NCBI RefSeq assembly: GCF_000247695.1
Contig: NW_004624842.1
Span: 4,804,509-4,868,508 of the forward strand
Reading direction: 5' to 3'
DNA length: 64,000 nucleotides
DNA from: Heterocephalus glaber
Lineage: Eukaryota > Chordata > Mammalia > Rodentia > Bathyergidae
Below are positions 1 through 11,215 of the stretch, one piece after another. The notes under the pieces were generated by a model. That model was given only the letters and a program-made list of their open reading frames with translations. It was not told the DNA's origin and did no database searches. Every line of letters begins with the position of its first letter. Within the stretch, counting starts at the first letter, position 1. The position numbers and the translations under genes are program-made.

Positions 1-3
1 AGT

Positions 4-90
4 GGGGCTGGGGTTTTAGGTCAGTGGTTCCCCCACCTACCTTGCAAGCGCAAGGGCCTGAGTTCAATCCCTGGTACCAAAACAAAACAA
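4..90 (+). mobile_element. ID SINE
   Basis: Full ID body (GGGGCTGGGG to CCCTGGTACC) with an AAAAC-rich tail at the window edge. Confidence 0.85.
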
Positions 91-659
91 TGAAAACAGG
101 CAAACTGAATAGCCCTGTACCTACCCATTAGGAAAACTTAAAACTACTCCCCCCCAAAACCAGCTAATCTGAATGGTTTTCTAGGTAAGTTCTACCAAAA
201 TTTAAAACCCAAGCATGAAATGTTACACTTAATGGCAGAACACCACCAATATATGGTAAAACAGGTTGATTCCCTTTAAAGGTCACTGAACAAAATTCAT
301 TGTTGTGTGGTAGTCAAGTACCAGCAATCATCACAGCCAGAAAAATCCAAGTGAATCGCAAACAGATTGGTAACCAGTAAAATCTGCCATACCTAGTACC
401 GTACCAATTTTAGGAGAAAATGGAAAAAATAGAAGAACCTGCATAGGAGCACAAGGAGACATGGTTAAGAATGTTTATTTTAACATTCTGGTAACAGCAA
501 AAACAATTAGGACTCACCCCAATGTATATATTCCTATAAATGGGACTCATTTAAATATCTTGCTTGTTCCTGTAACAACAGCTTTTGTTGTAATGAAATG
601 GGGAGCAGACTTCCTTTAAGGGGCCAACTGGAAGATTTTAGACTTTGTGGTTTGTTATG
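91..659. other. Intergenic, no feature recognised
   Basis: A+T-rich sequence with no long reading frame and no repeat I can name. Confidence 0.5.
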
Positions 660-1033
660 GTTGGATGTCCCTTCAAAGCCTCATGGTTTCCTAGGTGGGG
701 CTTTTGGTAGGTGAGTGGATCCCTGGGACGTGATACTCTCTGTAGCTTAGTCTTCTGATGAGTTTACACCTAAGTGTGAGGTTGGGAGGTAAAGCCTGGT
801 TGGAGGAGGTGGGTGACTGGGGGGTGTGGCCTGGAAGGATCTCCCTCCCTCCTCCCTTGATGTGTCTGCTTCCTGCTGTCCTGCCATGGACTATTTCTCC
901 TCTGCTATGCTGACCTGCCTCGGACTCAGCTAACTATGGACTGAAACCTCTACAAACTGTGAGCCAAAATAAACCTCTTCTCTAATATGTGGGTGTTGGG
1001 TATTGTGTCTCAGCAATGAGAAGGTAACTGAGT
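660..1033 (+). mobile_element. LTR-like fragment (ERVL-MaLR type, tentative)
   Basis: The stretch from GTTGGATGTCCCTTCAAAG to the AATAAA-bearing CTGTGAGCCAAAATAAACC and onward to AGAAGGTAACTGAG resembles rodent MaLR-type LTRs in layout and wording. A second, shorter copy of its middle part occurs at 54,270-54,352. No internal retroviral sequence adjoins it, so it would be a solo LTR. Family assignment is from memory. Confidence 0.45.
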
Positions 1034-2028
1034 CAGCAGCCGTGAGGTCTCTGGCTGCTGCATCGTAAAGGCAGTGTTAGTCTGGTTGGCACAGCTGTGT
1101 ACCAATAAAACTCTGCCAAAGTGGACAGACTTGGCCTGAGGAACTCAGTTTTCTCTTGATCCAAAGCTGTGGGTGTCCAAATGGGCAGACCTCACAAAGT
1201 CACAGGAGGTTGTGACCAGAGCTGCTAGGGGCAGCATGGCCCTGACCTACACTGAACAGATGCTGGAGCAAGGGGGTGTCACTTGTTCTGTCTTCCCTGA
1301 CCACCAGGCTGACACCCTGCACTCTAGTTTCCCAGCTCACTGTCCCGGGGATGCCCTGTCTCCCCCAAATCCAGTGGCCTGGCCTCTTCTCCATGTCTCC
1401 AGTGTTTAACAAAAACCTTAAACCTGACCTTCCCAGAACAAACCCATGCTCTTCCCCAAAAATGTACTCCAGTTGTGATCTTTACTGTCTTTTCTAAGCC
1501 AAAAACCTTAGAATCATGATTAATCTGTTTTCTTTACTCCCCCCCCCGCCCCCCCCGCCACACACCTGCCCACATCCAATCCATTCCTCAGATCCTCTTG
1601 GTTCCAGCTTCAAAAAATCTCCAGGACCTGGCTGTATCTGCCACCTGCACCACTGCCACTTGGAACAGAGGCACTGGCATCTCTTGCCTGACTCTTACAG
1701 TCACCTCCTTGCTGGTCTCCCTGCTCTGCCCCCGCCCCCGTGTGCCCTCACTATAACAAGTAACTCCTGTCACACAGAAATGGGATCATGCAGTCCCTAC
1801 ATTCCCACTCATTCAAAGTAAAAGCCAAAGGTTGACAGTGGCCTACAAAACCCATGGAATCCACCCATCTTGCTCCCTGACCTCATCTACCCACTCCCTC
1901 CCTTCTTGGCTTCGGCCTAGAGTGTTCTTCCCCAAGGCCTCCAGTGACTCACACCCCCACTTCCTTTACCTTGTGGTTCCACTGTCTTCAGGGAGGCCTT
2001 CCTGAATACTTTTAATATTGCATTCCCT
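1034..2028. other. Intergenic, no gene recognised
   Basis: Moderately G+C-rich unique sequence. Short open frames on both strands overlap one another and lack splice or family support. Confidence 0.5.
1539..1560 (+). repeat. Poly(C) tract
   Basis: Nearly pure C with a few G. The apparent proline run translated from it is not evidence of a protein. Confidence 0.9.
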
Positions 2029-2193
2029 GCCGGGCCTGGTAGTAGTACATGCCGGTAATCTCAGCACTCAAGAGGCGAAGCAGGAGGGGCTGAGGTAGGA
2101 GGATTGCAGTGAATTTAAGGCCAACCTGGGCTACATAGTCAGTTCAAGGCCAGCCTGAACTACATAGCAAGATCCTGCCTCAAAAAAAAAAAA
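2029..2193 (+). mobile_element. B1 SINE
   Basis: Complete B1 with both internal units (CAACCTGGGCTACATAG and CAGCCTGAACTACATAG) and an A12 tail. Confidence 0.85.
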
Positions 2194-2289
2194 ATTGTAG
2201 CCCCTGTCCCTCATCACTCTTTACTCCTTAAGTTTTGGCTGGGGCAGTTATCACCTAATATGTTGGGGTTTTGTTTTGGTTTGGGAGTG

Positions 2290-2404
2290 GGTTTTTTGAG
2301 ACAGGGTCTTGCAATGCAGCCCAGGGTGGCCTTGAACTCTGGCAGTACTTCTTCCTCAGCCTCCCAAGTGCTGAGATCACAGGCATGTGCTACCATGCCC
2401 GGCT
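2290..2404 (-). mobile_element. B1 SINE
   Basis: Starts with gagacagggtcttgc and ends ACCATGCCCGGC on the plus strand; one internal unit only. Confidence 0.85.
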
Positions 2405-2422
2405 TACCTAATATGTTATATG

Positions 2423-2596
2423 CAGTGATGCCTCGATTCATGAATTTAATTTGTTCCACAGTTCTGGCAAGATGGCCATGGTCGTGTTCAGCACCTGATG
2501 TGGAGTTCGTGAAGAGACGCAAAATTTTGCTGGATGCTTCTGTTTGTGAACCAAATTGTTTGCACACAGAAGTGTTTGTGAACCGAGGCATTACTC
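2423..2596. mobile_element. DNA transposon MITE with terminal inverted repeats
   Basis: The left end, aGTGATGCCTCGATTCATGA, and the right end, read in reverse complement as AGTAATGCCTCGGTTCAC, form inverted repeats around about 130 bp of internal sequence. The internal part repeats the motif TTTGTGAACC. This fits a short non-autonomous Tc1/mariner or pogo-like element. Target duplication is not clear. Confidence 0.6.
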
Positions 2597-2642
2597 TATT
2601 TTTAATTTTTGTGTGGTGCTGGGGATGACACCCATGGCCTGT

Positions 2643-2833
2643 AGCCAAGCATGATGGATGGTGCACCCTTGTAATCCCAGGTACTTGAAAGGCTGAGGCA
2701 GGAGGATTGAAAGTTCAAGGCCAGCCTGGGCAATTTAACAAGACCCTTTCTCAAAATAAAAAATAGAAAGGACTGGGGAGGTAACTCAGTGCAAAGGTCT
2801 TGGGTTGAAGCCCCTCAAAAAAAAAAAAAGACA
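2643..2833 (+). mobile_element. B1-ID dimer SINE
   Basis: B1 half, AATAAAAAATAGAAA linker, then a diverged ID half and A tail. Confidence 0.75.
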
Positions 2834-2845
2834 GAAAGAAAAATC

Positions 2846-3010
2846 CCAGAGCCTCATGCACGCTAGGCAAGTGCTCTCCACCGAGCTCCACCTCGGCTCC
2901 TATATAATTTTTTGGGTGTCTCAGTAGTCCAGGCTGGCTGAAAACTTGCAGTCCTCCTGCCTCAGCCTCCCTTGTACGTGGGATTACAGGCATGCACCAC
3001 CACACCCAGC
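2846..3010 (-). mobile_element. B1-ID dimer SINE
   Basis: The ID half lies at 2848-2901 and the B1 half at 2906-3010, reversed relative to the preceding dimer. Confidence 0.7.
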
Positions 3011-3085
3011 GCCCCCGTATAATTTTTAAAGCATTTTATCTTTAAAATACTCAGCATACACAACACTAAAAATTGTGCAAGCTCA

Positions 3086-3173
3086 CCGGAGATGTAGCTC
3101 AGTGGTGCCGCCGCCTGCCTTGCAAGCACAAGGTCCTGAGTTCGATCCCCGGTACAAATAAAAAAGATGTTAG
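3086..3173 (+). mobile_element. ID SINE
   Basis: Flanked by the duplication aaattgtgcaagctca (3070-3085), repeated with two changes at 3174-3189. Confidence 0.85.
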
Positions 3174-4145
3174 AAATTGCACAAGCTCATAGTACACCTT
3201 GCCAGTCACATTCTATAACATTTTGCCCCATTTACTTTATTATATTTCTGTCCATCTCTTTGCTGCATTTCAGAGTAAGTAGCAGACATCAGTTTGCTTT
3301 CTCCCTTGACTTTTCATATGGGTGTTAATATTTTTGGTTCTTTTATTCCTTTGAGTATGTTTTACACACAATGCAATGCACAGAAGTTAGGCCCACTATC
3401 GGGGAGTTGGACATATACACCAGTGTAACCCAGGCCCTGTCACCGGGACAGTGGCTCTTCTGCCATTCCTGCTCTCCTCTGGGCCATCTCCACCTGGGCC
3501 ACAGAGCCGCGCCCTGGCTGAGTTCTCCCTGTAGTCTGTTCTGGCCTTGAATATCCTAGAGATGGCATCACCCACCATGGATTCTTTTGTGTCTGGTTTC
3601 TTTTTCTTCTTTTTTTATTAAGTTTGTTAGTACATTTTAGGTGTACATCATGATCGCATTCATCACTAGGAATTTGTACCTGTACATGATACGTCTTAGT
3701 TCTTGTTTTTTCCCATTCCCCTTCCTCTCACCCCTCTACCCCTCCCTATTTACAAAAGCTTTGTTTCCATTTTTTTCCTCCTATTCTCATATATTTTTTC
3801 CTTTCCCCCACCCCACTCCCTACTTCTCCTTCCCTTTTGAACCTTTTCTTCCTGTTTCACATTATCTATTATACATTTTGGTCCTCATTTACACTTTCAG
3901 TTTCTCAAACCAGAGAAACGATTCTGTTTACACGTGTGTCTTACTTATTTCACTTAGGAATATGGCCTCAATGTGCATCCATTTAGCTATAATTGTCTCA
4001 AGCTTACCCTTATGGCAGAGTAGTACTCCTTTTTTATTTTTTAAAAACCCCACATCTTCTTTATCCAGTCACCAGCTGATGGGCATTTGAGCTGTTTCCA
4101 AGATTTAGCTATTATAAACTGTGCCACTGTAAACATGGGTGCCCA

Positions 4146-4661
4146 ACAGTTTGTAATAGCTAAAGCTTGGAAGCAGCCCAAATGCCCATCAACTGGAAAC
4201 TGGATAAAGATGTGGTTTTTTAATAAAATGTAGTATTACTGAGCCATAAAGAACAAAAAATTAGAGTCATTTATAGCTAAATGGATGCATATCGAGGCCA
4301 TACTCTTAAGTGAAATAAATAGGACACACGTGTAAATACCGAATAGTTTCTCTAGTGTGAGAAATTGATAGTGTAAACAAGGGTTGAAATGATTAAAATG
4401 AATAATTGATAATTTGAAATAGGAAAAAAGGTCCAAAGACGAAGGGGTGAAGGGAGGGGAATGGGAAAGGAAAAACTATGAGGAAAAAAAATGGAAATGA
4501 AATCTATGTAAATAGAGAAGGGTGGAGGGAGTGAAGGGTGCACGGGTAATGGGGAAAAAATAAGAACCAAGATACATCATGTACAGGTACAAACACCCAA
4601 TGATAAATGTAAATGAATTGTATACCTAAAATGTACCAATAAAAGAATTTAAGAAAAAAAA
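4146..4661 (+). mobile_element. Inner LINE-1 3' end nested in the previous L1
   Basis: A plus-strand 5'-truncated L1 ending in an A-rich tail (aagaaaaaaaa) is bracketed by the perfect duplication taaacatgggtgccca (4130-4145 and 4662-4677). It is the inverse of the host L1 segment to its left (about 3,610-4,128), so the two form a long imperfect inverted repeat. Confidence 0.85.
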
Positions 4662-4698
4662 TAAACATGGGTGCCCATATATTGCTGTGGTATGATGC

Positions 4699-4785
4699 TT
4701 TTTTTTTTTTTTGGTCCCGGGGATCAAACTCAGGACCTTATGCTTGCAAGGCAGGCAAGGTGCCACTGAGCTAAATCCCGGCCCC
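4699..4785 (-). mobile_element. ID SINE in outer L1
   Basis: Poly(T) then ggtcccggggatcaaac to cccggcc; the short flank atgctttt is repeated on both sides. Confidence 0.85.
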
Positions 4786-4978
4786 AATGCTTTTAATTCT
4801 TGTGGGAATATATCCAGCAGGGAATAGCTAGGTCAAATGGGACCTCTAATCTGAGTTTTTTGAGGTATCTCGATACTGATTTCCACAGTGGTTGCACCAG
4901 TCTGCACTCCCACCAACAGTGGAGAAGGGTTCCTTTTCCCCCACACCCCCACCAGCATTTGTTATTAGTTGATTTCTT

Positions 4979-5060
4979 TTTTTTTGGTACCGGGGATCGA
5001 ACTTGGGTCCTTGCACTTGCGCAGCAGGTGGTGAAACCACTGAGCTAAATTCCAGCCCTG
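4979..5060 (-). mobile_element. ID SINE in outer L1
   Basis: gttgatttctt at 4968-4978 recurs at 5061-5071 as the target duplication. Confidence 0.9.
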
Positions 5061-6251
5061 GTTGATTTCTTGATAGCAGCCATTCTTTCTGGAGTGAGGT
5101 GGAATCTCAGTGTTGTTATCATCTGCATCTCTCGAATGATCAGTGATGTTGAACATTTTTTCATATGTTTATTTGCTATTTCTACTTCCTGTCTGAGAAA
5201 TGTCTTCATTTCAGATGCCCATTTCAGATTGGGTCTTTAAATTTGGGAGGTCTGATTTTTTTAAGTTCTTTATAGATTCTAGATAGTACACCTTTGTCTG
5301 AGGAAGAGCTGGTAAAAATTTTTTTCCACAGTGTGGGTTGTCTCTTCACAGTGCTGGTGGTTTCTCTGGCTGTGCAGAAGCTTTTTAATGAGAAGAGATC
5401 CCACTTGTTGCTTCTTTGTGCCAGTTCCCATGTGACTGAGGTTTTGTCCATGAAGTCTTTTCCTATGCCAGTGTCTTGGAGAGTTCTCCCTATCCTCTCT
5501 TCTAGCAGGTCTAGTGTTTCTGTTTTAATACTTAGATCTTTAACCTATTTCGATTTTAGTTTAGAGCATTGTGATATGCTTTAATCTTTGGCAAGTTGAA
5601 ACCCCATTTTCCAGCACCATTCATTAAAGAGGCTGTCTTTCCTCCAGTGAGGGTTTTTGGCTCCTTTGTCAAAGATGAGGTGGCTGAGTGTGTCTGGCGT
5701 TGTCTCTGTGTGTCTGGTTTCTTTAACTCAACATAAGGCTGCTGAGGTTCACCCTCTCTGAGGTGCGGATGTCAGTGGACCCTGTGTTTATACTGCCAGC
5801 TGGGTTCAGGGTGACGGATGCACCAGTTTCTTTATTCCTCTACCCATGTTATCTACCATGATACCCCTTGTTATCACAAGACTGATTCTAGTTTCTGGGA
5901 GTTGTGAATGATGGATTGAGGGTCCCTATAACAGTCTTTGTGTGGACATGTTCTTTTGTTTTGCTTGGACAAATACATAGGAGTGGAATTTCTTATTTGT
6001 GGGGCAAGCATGTTTTTTACTTATATAAGAAATTATCAGTCCTTTTTCCAGAGTGCTCTTCCATTTTAACTTCTATGGGAAGTATATGGGATTCTAGTTG
6101 CTTTGTATCCTTGTCAACATTTAGTGTTGTCATTCATTTACTTTATGCACACTGGTTTGTGTGTAGTGGTATCTTTTACATTTAATATGCTGTATTTTTA
6201 AAAAATGTTTTCTTTTACTTAAAATGCAAGTCCCTAAGGGCAGGGACTTTG

Positions 6252-6396
6252 GCTTTTTTGTTTTGTTTTTGTGACATAGTCTTACTCTGTGGTCCAGCCA
6301 GCCTTGAACTTGCTAGGTAGGCCAGGCTGGTCTCGGACTTGGGATCCTCCTGCCTCAGCCTCCTGGGTGCTGAGATTATAGATGTGCACCACCATG
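6252..6396 (-). mobile_element. B1 SINE
   Basis: T-rich start, two internal units, ends GCACCACCATG; followed by a G-rich stretch and a (TTTA)n tract at 6,419-6,440. Confidence 0.8.
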
Positions 6397-6440
6397 GGGG
6401 GTGGGGGGGTGGAGGTGGTTTATTTATTTATTTATTTATT

Positions 6441-6505
6441 TTGTGGTTCTGGGTATTAAAACCAAGCACTGTATCACATTTGAGCCACATTTCCAAGTCC
6501 CAGGG
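6441..6505 (-). mobile_element. Diverged ID fragment
   Basis: ggttctgggtattaaaacc to catttccaagtccc is recognisable as an old minus-strand ID. Confidence 0.5.
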
Positions 6506-6524
6506 GTGTTTTATGCTTGGCTCC

Positions 6525-6585
6525 TGCTATAGCCCAGCTCCTAGACAGGGTGTGGCGCATGGTAGGTGCTCAATAAATAGCCCTA
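6525..6585 (+). mobile_element. L2 3'-end relic
   Basis: TATAGCCCAGCTCCTAGACA then CATGGTAGGTGCTCAATAAA follows the mammalian L2 terminus. Confidence 0.5.
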
Positions 6586-6597
6586 TGAGTGACTTTT

Positions 6598-6761
6598 GTT
6601 GTTGTTGCTGTTTTTGTTTTTTTGAGGCAGGGTCTCCCTTTGTAATTCAGGCTGGCCCTGAACTCACTATGTAGCCCAGGCTGGCCTTGAACTTGCAGGG
6701 ATCCTCCTGCCTCAGCCTCCCGAGGGCTGAGATTACAGGTGTGTGCCCCCAGACCCTGCTT
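6598..6761 (-). mobile_element. B1 SINE
   Basis: The perfect target duplication tgagtgactttt lies at 6586-6597 and 6762-6773. The host sequence on the left (GGTAGGTGCTCAATAAATAG) is an L2 3' end. Confidence 0.9.
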
Positions 6762-6773
6762 TGAGTGACTTTT

Positions 6774-7837
6774 CCTCTGTGTGCCCAGTGGCATCTCTCC
6801 ATGCCGCTGGCCTCAGAGGATATCTCCCTTTCCAGACCAGGGCAGGAACAGAGTGTGCCATGCTCAGCTACCAGGTGCTCAGAGAGTCAGAGGCTGGGGA
6901 GTCAATTTCAGCCCAGAGAAGGGTCTCACCATGGTCATCCATGCCCCCCACTCCTGTCCCCTTCTTCCTGCTGTGCTGCATCTCCTGACTTAGTCACATG
7001 AGCCTGAGAAAAGGCAGACAGCTGGCTGTGGCTGGCCTGTCACAGCAGGGTGGAGCAGTGCTAGGCAGCATGGCCACTTAATGACTACATGATCTTGGAC
7101 AAGTCTTATGGCCTTTCTGCTTCTGTTTGATCCTTCACATGATGGCAGGCCGGCCAGAGACAGACCTAGCTCCAAGGTAGTTTTACCGTTTCCTGAATAA
7201 ATATTTCTTCCTGGAGCCTCAGTTTCTTCACTTGCAAAATGGAGACATTACCAGAATGTACTTCTGAGGTTGACAACCCAGGAGGGCATGGAGTTGGGAA
7301 AATAGGGCCCAGAGTCAGCAGGACGAAGCTTAGCAGCACCAAACCTCAGCGCCTGCATTGGTGGACTTGTCTGTAGAATGCGCCTGGCATTGGGAGGACC
7401 CAGGAGAGACTGACTGAGTCAGGGTCATTGTCTCTGAGTGAGTTAGTTCCTGTTTAGACTCCCGGTGGAATTTTCCAGAGACTGAGGGACTGAGACCCAC
7501 CCAGGAGTCCCCAAGCCTCAAGTTCTGACTGCCCCCACCCTTACCCCAAGACTCCCTGGTGGAGCTCCAACCCCCGGCCCCACTGCCCACCGGGTCTAGA
7601 CCAGGCCTTTCCCTTCGCCAGCCTCAAGCCCAGTTCCCTCTTCTCCAGCCCCACCCTCCTGAGGGCCAGAGTTGCTGCTCCTCACCCTCCTGTCCCCTAG
7701 AGTCAGCAGTCATCTGCGGAGCCTGCCTCCCCTTGGCCTGTCCAGCGTGCACTCCCCTCCGGTGTCCTCAGCTGCTCTGGGGCCTGGCCCTGTACCCCAG
7801 TGCTGCCAGCTGACTCCAGCCTTGCCCTCCAGACCTG
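6774..7837. other. Intergenic, MIR-like traces
   Basis: GACTACATGATCTTGGACAA and CCTCAGTTTCTTCACTTGCA (7,080-7,250) look like a MIR. The rest is unique. Confidence 0.45.
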
Positions 7838-8112
7838 CGTTTTTGTCTTTTTCCCCTGGTACTGGTGCCTGAACCAAGGGGTGCTCTGCCCCTGAGCTAC
7901 TACATCCCCAGTCCTTTTTTGGTACCAGGGATTGAACTCGGGACCTTGTGCTTTTGAGACAAGCGGGGGAACCACTGAGCTAAATCCCCAGCCCATCCCC
8001 AGTCCTTTTGAGACAGGGTCTGGAGAAGTTGCCCAGACTGCTCTTGAACTCTCCCTGTCTTCCTGCATCAGCGTCCCAAGCATCGGGGATTATAGGTGCA
8101 CACGTGCCTGGC
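7838..8112 (-). mobile_element. B1-ID dimer split by an ID
   Basis: ID half at 7,838-7,910 and B1 half at 8,005-8,112; the middle is a later ID insertion. Confidence 0.75.
7919..7993 (-). mobile_element. ID SINE inside a B1-ID dimer
   Basis: catccccagtcctttt at 7903-7918 is exactly repeated at 7994-8009. This nests a young ID in an older dimer. Confidence 0.9.
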
Positions 8113-10150
8113 TTCTGCCTCTTGAACAAAGTTCACCTCAGAGGTTGAGAGTCCTCACACTTAACACATCGAGGAAGACTTGTGCCTTCAGCGGATCCCC
8201 ACCTGCCCCATCCTGACCCAGCCTGACGTGGCCTCTGCTGGACTGTGACTCCCCGTCCCTGTTGCCCACAAGTCACTCTTGGATCCTTTCCATCCCAAGA
8301 CCTCTCTAGCCCATGTGAATCCTCTCACCCCCTCCACTGTGGCCCCTCTGGGGTGGAACAAAGCAGCCGCCGCAGAAAACCCCTCACCTCCCCCTGGCCC
8401 ACACTCCGCCAGGTACTCGTCTGGCAGGGGCACGAACCCCTAGCTATTCTCCACTTGTTTCCGTGCCCAGCTCAGGTCCCACAGACATCATGAGAACCTC
8501 TCCTAAAGGCCCTGAACCTGAACCCTCTTCTGCTGAAGCAATGGGGAAAAACTCCAGGCCAGGTTTATTTGACAGCCACAGCCCTGGCTGAAAAGACGAA
8601 GATGGTGGACAAGGCGAGCTCTCTGCAAGTCTGGGCCAGTCTCCTCCTGCTCCTTCCTCTCCTCCTGCCTCTAGCACTGCTTCCAGATGCTCTCATGGTG
8701 AGAGGAGGCCTTGCCCGGCCCTCATGCTGCTCCCTGTGCTCAGTCATCATGGTCCCTGTCCCCAGCAGCCCTTCACAGGCCCTGGGCTCATGCCTTTCTC
8801 ATGCGCTTTGCTCTGAGAGGCCGCTCACTCAGTGGCTCCTGCCAGCAGGCAACTCGCTTCCCCTTGGTGACGTCTGCAGCTGTTTCACCTCCTGTCTAGA
8901 CACACTGAACCCAGCCCAGGTGACCGTACCCCCATGGTGTCCCCGTCCAGATCGCCAAGTCAGTCCACCCTTGTCCTCATCTTTCCTGCTTCTCAACACA
9001 GCCGCACACCCAGCTACAGGACTTAGTTTCTCAGCTTCCACAGTCAGGAGCAGCAAGGTGATTAAACTTCAGTCAGTAAAACATCAGCGGAAAGTGTGGT
9101 GAAAGAGGACATCCTTCTCTGCCCCTAGCCTCCTCAGCTGCCTGGGATTTGAATGATACCTGCTGCTGCAGCAGCTCTTCTGAATCAGGACTGGGTGGAA
9201 CTGAAAGTGGGGAGAACCCTGGATCCTGGATCTGCGGATCAGACATTTTGAGTTTTCTGCAGCTGAACCACACCCTTGTTGAAGCAGCTCTGTGCCCCCA
9301 CTTTCCAGGGTGCAGCTAAAAGTTGAAGTGTCCTGGGAGATGCCTTCAGACAGCTTTTCTGCTCTGCTGCTTCTTTCTTTCATTCTGAATTCCTCTGAGG
9401 CACCTTGGCTTTCAGTACCAACCACAGGCCGTAGTGTGGCCTGGTGGGATGGTACTATGCTCAGCAACTGCTCATCCCATCAGGCACTGTGCTCTAATGG
9501 GCTCAAATGACGCAGACCCGTCCCCTTCTGATCCCCAGGCAGCACTGGTTGCCAACAAGCACTTAGGAGTCTCCCTGAGGTTTCATTCCCCATCCCCACA
9601 CTCAACGCCAGCGAGTCCTGATGCTCCCTCCCCCAGTGCCTTGGCCCGTCCCTACGAAGCCCCATAAACTGCCATCATTCTCACTGGCTGACTGGGCTCC
9701 CGAGTCCACTGAGCCCTGTGCTACCCACAGAGCCAACGCAGAATACACGCACATCTCAGGTGGTGGAGCTCCGAAGGTCTCTGTGCTTGCAGGGGGCTCC
9801 CTCCCTCACTCCTACAGAGGCCCCTGGAGTTCTGGATCGCTCTCCTCATCTGTCAGTTACTTCATCGGCAAAGTGCTGGGAGCCACTGGCTAATCACATT
9901 CTAAGCTACTGTTAGGTGTTTGCAAATTTATAAAATTTATTTTTACCCAAATACTTGTAGTTTCAAAAACCAAACCAAAACAAAACAAAAATCAAATAGG
10001 TGTTGGAATAGTTACAGCCGTTCTTCTGATCGTTGCCCTCCCAACTCTGAGCAGCATAGCTCCAGCACAGCAGGATTTGCACAGCATGCTGTTCACCTGG
10101 CTGCTAGCAGCTCACAGCAGGGCCACATAAGCAGCTCAGGACTTGCTTGC
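8113..10150. other. Intergenic G+C-rich block, no gene recognised
   Basis: The longest open frame (8569-9102, plus) has a leucine-rich stretch but no recognisable family, no Kozak or exon context, and competing frames on both strands. Nothing here supports a protein. Confidence 0.45.
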
Positions 10151-10157
10151 TCTCTCT

Positions 10158-10207
<50 letters not shown>
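10151..10207 (+). repeat. (TC)n(TG)n microsatellite
   Basis: Five TC units are followed by about 23 TG units. Repetitive apparent reading frames here are artefacts of the microsatellite. Confidence 0.95.
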
Positions 10208-10208
<1 letters not shown>

Positions 10209-10416
10209 CAGGCTGTTGCCAACAGGGCTGGGGCCACATCCCCAGCTCGTGTTTGTTTTTTATTGTATAATTTATATTTTCTGCAGTTTTGGTCTGTTTC
10301 TTCTTGTTTTCCATGTGCCAATACTAAATTATCCTTAAATCTCTGGCAGAACCAAAAGTGAAGTGCTTGAGGGTGCCCAGTGCTCTTCGTAGTCCTTAGG
10401 TCTTCCTTTCCTGTGT

Positions 10417-10500
10417 TTTTTTTTTGTACCGGGGATCGAACTCGGGTCCTTGTGCTTGCAAGGCAAGCGGCAGAACCACTGAGCTAAATCCCTGGCCCTT
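10417..10500 (-). mobile_element. ID SINE
   Basis: Poly(T), ggggatcgaactcgggtcc, ends ctaaatccctggccc. Confidence 0.9.
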
Positions 10501-10699
10501 CCTCTCATGTTTTGAGTCTGTGGCTGCCTGGACCCTGTATCTCACTCCTTTGTTTCACTCCCTTGTTTTGATAACCATGTACTCCAGCTGCTTCCTGAGA
10601 AAGGGTTCGTGAATACATGCAGCCCTAAGTCTGGAATATTTATCTTACACTAGCAGTATGGCTGAGCAGAGAACTCTAGGTTGTAAATGTTTTCTTCTT

Positions 10700-10812
10700 T
10701 TGGACGTGGTGTGCACCTGTAAGCCCAGTCCTTGGGAGGCAGGATCACCCAGAATTAGAGGCCAGCTTGGGCTACATAGCAAGACCCTGTCTCACTGGTG
10801 CCCCCCCCAAAA
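10700..10812 (+). mobile_element. B1 SINE (internally deleted)
   Basis: GTGGTGTGCACCTGTAAGCC to CCCTGTCTCA with a C-rich tail. Confidence 0.7.
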
Positions 10813-10939
10813 ATGAACAGGGTATACTGTCAAGGATTATGATTAACTGGTCTGGTGTGAGACTCAAGCATAGTTTTGCTTTTGAGTTGACTGCTTCGTG
10901 TCCTCTAGAACATACTCTTGTCATTACGTCCTTTATGTC

Positions 10940-11000
10940 TATAGTAGGCCTGGCACATGGTAGGCATTCACTAAATAACTGTTCAATGAATAACCTAATA
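10940..11000 (+). mobile_element. L2 3'-end relic
   Basis: CCTGGCACATGGTAGGCATT and CACTAAATAACTGTTCAATG match the L2 terminus wording. Confidence 0.5.
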
Positions 11001-11040
11001 AAGCACTGTTTTGTAAAGGAAGATTATTGTAAAGAACAAG

Positions 11041-11212
11041 GGTAGGGCACAGTGGCACATGCCTGTAATTCCCAGCTATTCATGAGGCTGAGGCAGGAAG
11101 ATTGCAAGTTTGGAGCCAGCATGAATAATTTAGCAAGGTGCTGCTTCAAAAAACCAACTGAGCTAGGGATACACTTCCTGGGTTCAGTCTCTAGCACGAT
11201 AAAAAAGAATAA
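11041..11212 (+). mobile_element. B1-ID dimer SINE
   Basis: B1 half with CATGCCTGTAATTCCCAG, then a degraded ID half ending TCTCTAGCACGAT. Confidence 0.7.
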
Positions 11213-11215
11213 GGC

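Larger units (their letters stand above)
3604..5708 (-). mobile_element. 5'-truncated LINE-1 with intact 16-bp target-site duplication
   Basis: The perfect duplication tgtgtctggtttcttt at 3588-3603 and 5709-5724 brackets a minus-strand L1 3' end whose poly(T), the complement of its A tail, lies at the left. The element contains a second, inverted L1 (4146-4661) and two ID insertions. Confidence 0.8.
3170..6200 (-). mobile_element. Old LINE-1 (L1M-type) 3' region, split by younger L1
   Basis: The flanks 3,170-3,587 and 5,725-6,200 read as two pieces of a diverged minus-strand L1 3' region (for example ATAGGAGTGGAATTTCTTAT near 5,980). The piece between them is a younger L1 bounded by its own target duplication. 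Confidence 0.55.

Noticed and set aside
2214..2666. 150-codon minus-strand open frame
   Set aside because: Composed of B1 and MITE sequence; repeat-derived reading frame.
3641..4090. 149-codon plus-strand open frame rich in F, S and P
   Set aside because: It is the antisense of an L1 3' end, not a gene.
8569..9102. 177-codon plus-strand open frame with a leucine-rich, membrane-like segment
   Set aside because: G+C-rich sequence gives long chance frames. Other frames on both strands are also open, there is no family resemblance, and no exon or promoter context supports it.
9920..10361. Open frames with Cys-Val repeats
   Set aside because: Translation of the (TG)n microsatellite.
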